Under the pieces are notes generated by a model that ran no database searches, was not told where the DNA came from, and saw only the letters and a program-made list of their open reading frames with translations. Of a DNA stretch of 64,000 nt, positions 63,090 to 64,000 are shown one piece after another. Source of the DNA: Streptomyces lydicus (lineage in GTDB: Bacteria > Actinomycetota > Actinomycetes > Streptomycetales > Streptomycetaceae); assembly GCF_001729485.1 (NCBI RefSeq), contig NZ_CP017157.1, forward strand, positions 4,278,001 to 4,342,000, given 5' to 3'. How positions within the stretch are numbered: position 1 is the first letter of the stretch; every line of letters starts with the position of its first letter. A program made the position numbers and the translations under genes.

Positions 63090-63488
63090 GTGAGCGAGAC
63101 CCGCACCGTCGTCGAGGAGTTCTACCGCCGTCTGGACAACGGGGAGACCAACCGGTTGGGCGAGCTGTTCGCCGATGAGATCGAGTGGGACATCTATGGC
63201 GCTGAGGAAGTGCCTTGGACCGGCCGGCGCACTACGCGCCAGCAGGCCGTGGAGTTCTTCGCCACGCTGCCCGACCACCTCCAGCCGGAGGACTTCGCGG
63301 TCTTGCACCTCCTTGTCGAGGGCACCGAGGCGGTGGCCCTGGGCACCATGCGCCACATCGTGAAGGCGACGGGTAAGACGTTTTCGTCTCCCTTCGCTTT
63401 CCACTTCACGGTCGCAGACGGCAAGATCACGCGCTATGTCACCTTTGAGGACAGCCTTGCCCTGGCTCGGGCCTTCGAGGCGGTCTGA
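63090..63488 (+). CDS. SnoaL/NTF2-like protein
   Basis: 132 residues from GTG 63090 (GGGGGA upstream). NTF2-like fold: VVEEFYRRLDNGETNRLGEL, FADEIEWDIYG, AVALGTMRHIVKATGK and FHFTVADGKITRYVTFEDS. Members act as isomerases, hydrolases or ligand carriers. A hairpin follows. Confidence 0.88.
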   Translation: MSETRTVVEEFYRRLDNGETNRLGELFADEIEWDIYGAEEVPWTGRRTTRQQAVEFFATLPDHLQPEDFAVLHLLVEGTEAVALGTMRHIVKATGKTFSSPFAFHFTVADGKITRYVTFEDSLALARAFEAV

Positions 63489-63503
63489 ACGGCGGGAAAG
63501 ACC

Positions 63504-63539
63504 GGGGGAGGCACCTGACGGCCACCGGGTGCCACCCCC
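63504..63539 (+). terminator. Hairpin after the SnoaL-like gene
   Basis: GGGGG-A-GGCACC pairs with GGTGCC-A-CCCCC (one mismatch), 16 nt after the stop codon. Confidence 0.5.
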
Positions 63540-64000
63540 GGGCACCGTTCTCTCCGTCCGGATGCCGCTCGACCGGCTCACGCACGGCCTCGCCGTCCCC
63601 CTTCAGCTCTGGCCGGCTACCGCCATCGACGCTCCGTGGCCCGACTTATCTTCCTGAGACGTCGGTCCGCTGCCTGCTCAGGTTGCGGGGCGCCCACGCG
63701 GGCGGGCCAGTAAAACGGCCAGGCGGACGCACCCGACACACATCCTGTGCCCAAGGGGGCTTCACATGCGCTGGGTTCGGCCAGTTTTCCAAGCAGGCTC
63801 CGGCCGGCTGCGGGGGAGGGGGTGGAAGACCGGGTGGCTGCGCCGGCCGGGTTCGTAGCAGGAGATCAGCCGGATGGGGCGGGAACTACTCGACGGGCGC
63901 AGCAGACTTCTACGGCAGGCCGGCACTTGCGAAGGCGAGCAGGCTGCACGTGACGCACCTGTGCGAGCCGTACCACGCACTGGCTCCCGCCGGGGGCACA
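63540..64000. other. No gene recognised
   Basis: Frames at 63747-63953 (+) and 63762-63980 (-) have no family match. An unstopped frame from ATG 63873 reaches the window edge and could be the start of a gene beyond it. Confidence 0.3.

Overview
The window looks like an accessory, subtelomeric stretch of a Streptomyces (or close relative) chromosome arm. Coding DNA is very GC-rich with G/C-biased third codon positions. There are broken tap and tpg telomere-maintenance genes, an rph rifamycin phosphotransferase preceded by an actinomycete rifamycin-associated element, LAxTG cell-wall sorting motifs, and a WhiB-like relic. Pseudogenes and chimeric junctions are unusually dense: two or more acetyltransferase relics, PAS/GAF/PP2C, tap, tpg, DUF488, WhiB, IstB, kinase/aldo-keto reductase, DciA-like and CoiA-like. 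This is what chromosome ends and old integrative elements look like.

Layout. 0.8-2.6 kb: a secreted HExxH metallopeptidase. 2.7-3.2 kb: an Eis-like acetyltransferase relic. 3.4-17.3 kb is the best candidate for an undescribed system. A GNAT acetyltransferase and a secreted alpha/beta-hydrolase on the minus strand face a ten-gene plus-strand operon whose genes mostly overlap by 1-4 bases. In order it encodes an ATP-grasp ligase, a DUF364-like 'heavy-metal chelation' protein, a cysteine-synthase-fold PLP enzyme, an enolase-superfamily (dipeptide-epimerase-like) protein, an MFS exporter, a SAM methyltransferase, a peptide/nickel-type solute-binding lipoprotein, two permeases and a fused double ABC ATPase. 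Two Zur-box-like palindromes (4164-4178 and 5754-5768) sit in front of the acetyltransferase and between the hydrolase and the operon. The exporter plus Opp/Nik-type importer layout resembles staphylopine-type metallophore loci, but the biosynthetic enzymes are different and there is no NRPS or opine dehydrogenase. I infer a zinc-repressed, NRPS-independent metallophore (zincophore) pathway.

17.3-23 kb: relics, a MerR regulator diverging from a DUF4188 gene, small secreted proteins and a truncated glycosyltransferase. 23.5-26.9 kb: a Ser/Thr kinase with a PQQ-type beta-propeller, then integrative-element relics and a kinase/aldo-keto reductase chimera. 27-29.9 kb: an unusual MFS transporter fused to an epoxide-hydrolase-like domain, diverging from a TetR regulator across two matching palindromes. 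30-31.4 kb: decayed tap-tpg. 32-36 kb: a repeat-containing secreted protein, an SGNH hydrolase bracketed by inverted iteron-like repeats, and relics. 36-43 kb: a cluster of Ig-like/IPT, beta-helix and YVTN-propeller proteins, most without a signal peptide.

44.4-47 kb: rph with its RAE. 48-54 kb: small genes and relics, including a beta-trefoil-like protein, an FMN-binding-split-barrel protein and a WhiB relic. 54-57 kb: an IstB relic, an aminoglycoside-phosphotransferase-like kinase and a sortase-anchored trypsin-like protease. 57.9-64 kb: an aldo/keto reductase with a MerR-type promoter, a macrolide-type glycosyltransferase with a TetR regulator, an LAxTG relic, DUF6506 and SnoaL-like proteins. 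A roughly 380-bp non-coding sequence occurs twice in opposite orientation (22722-23096 and 57240-57620).
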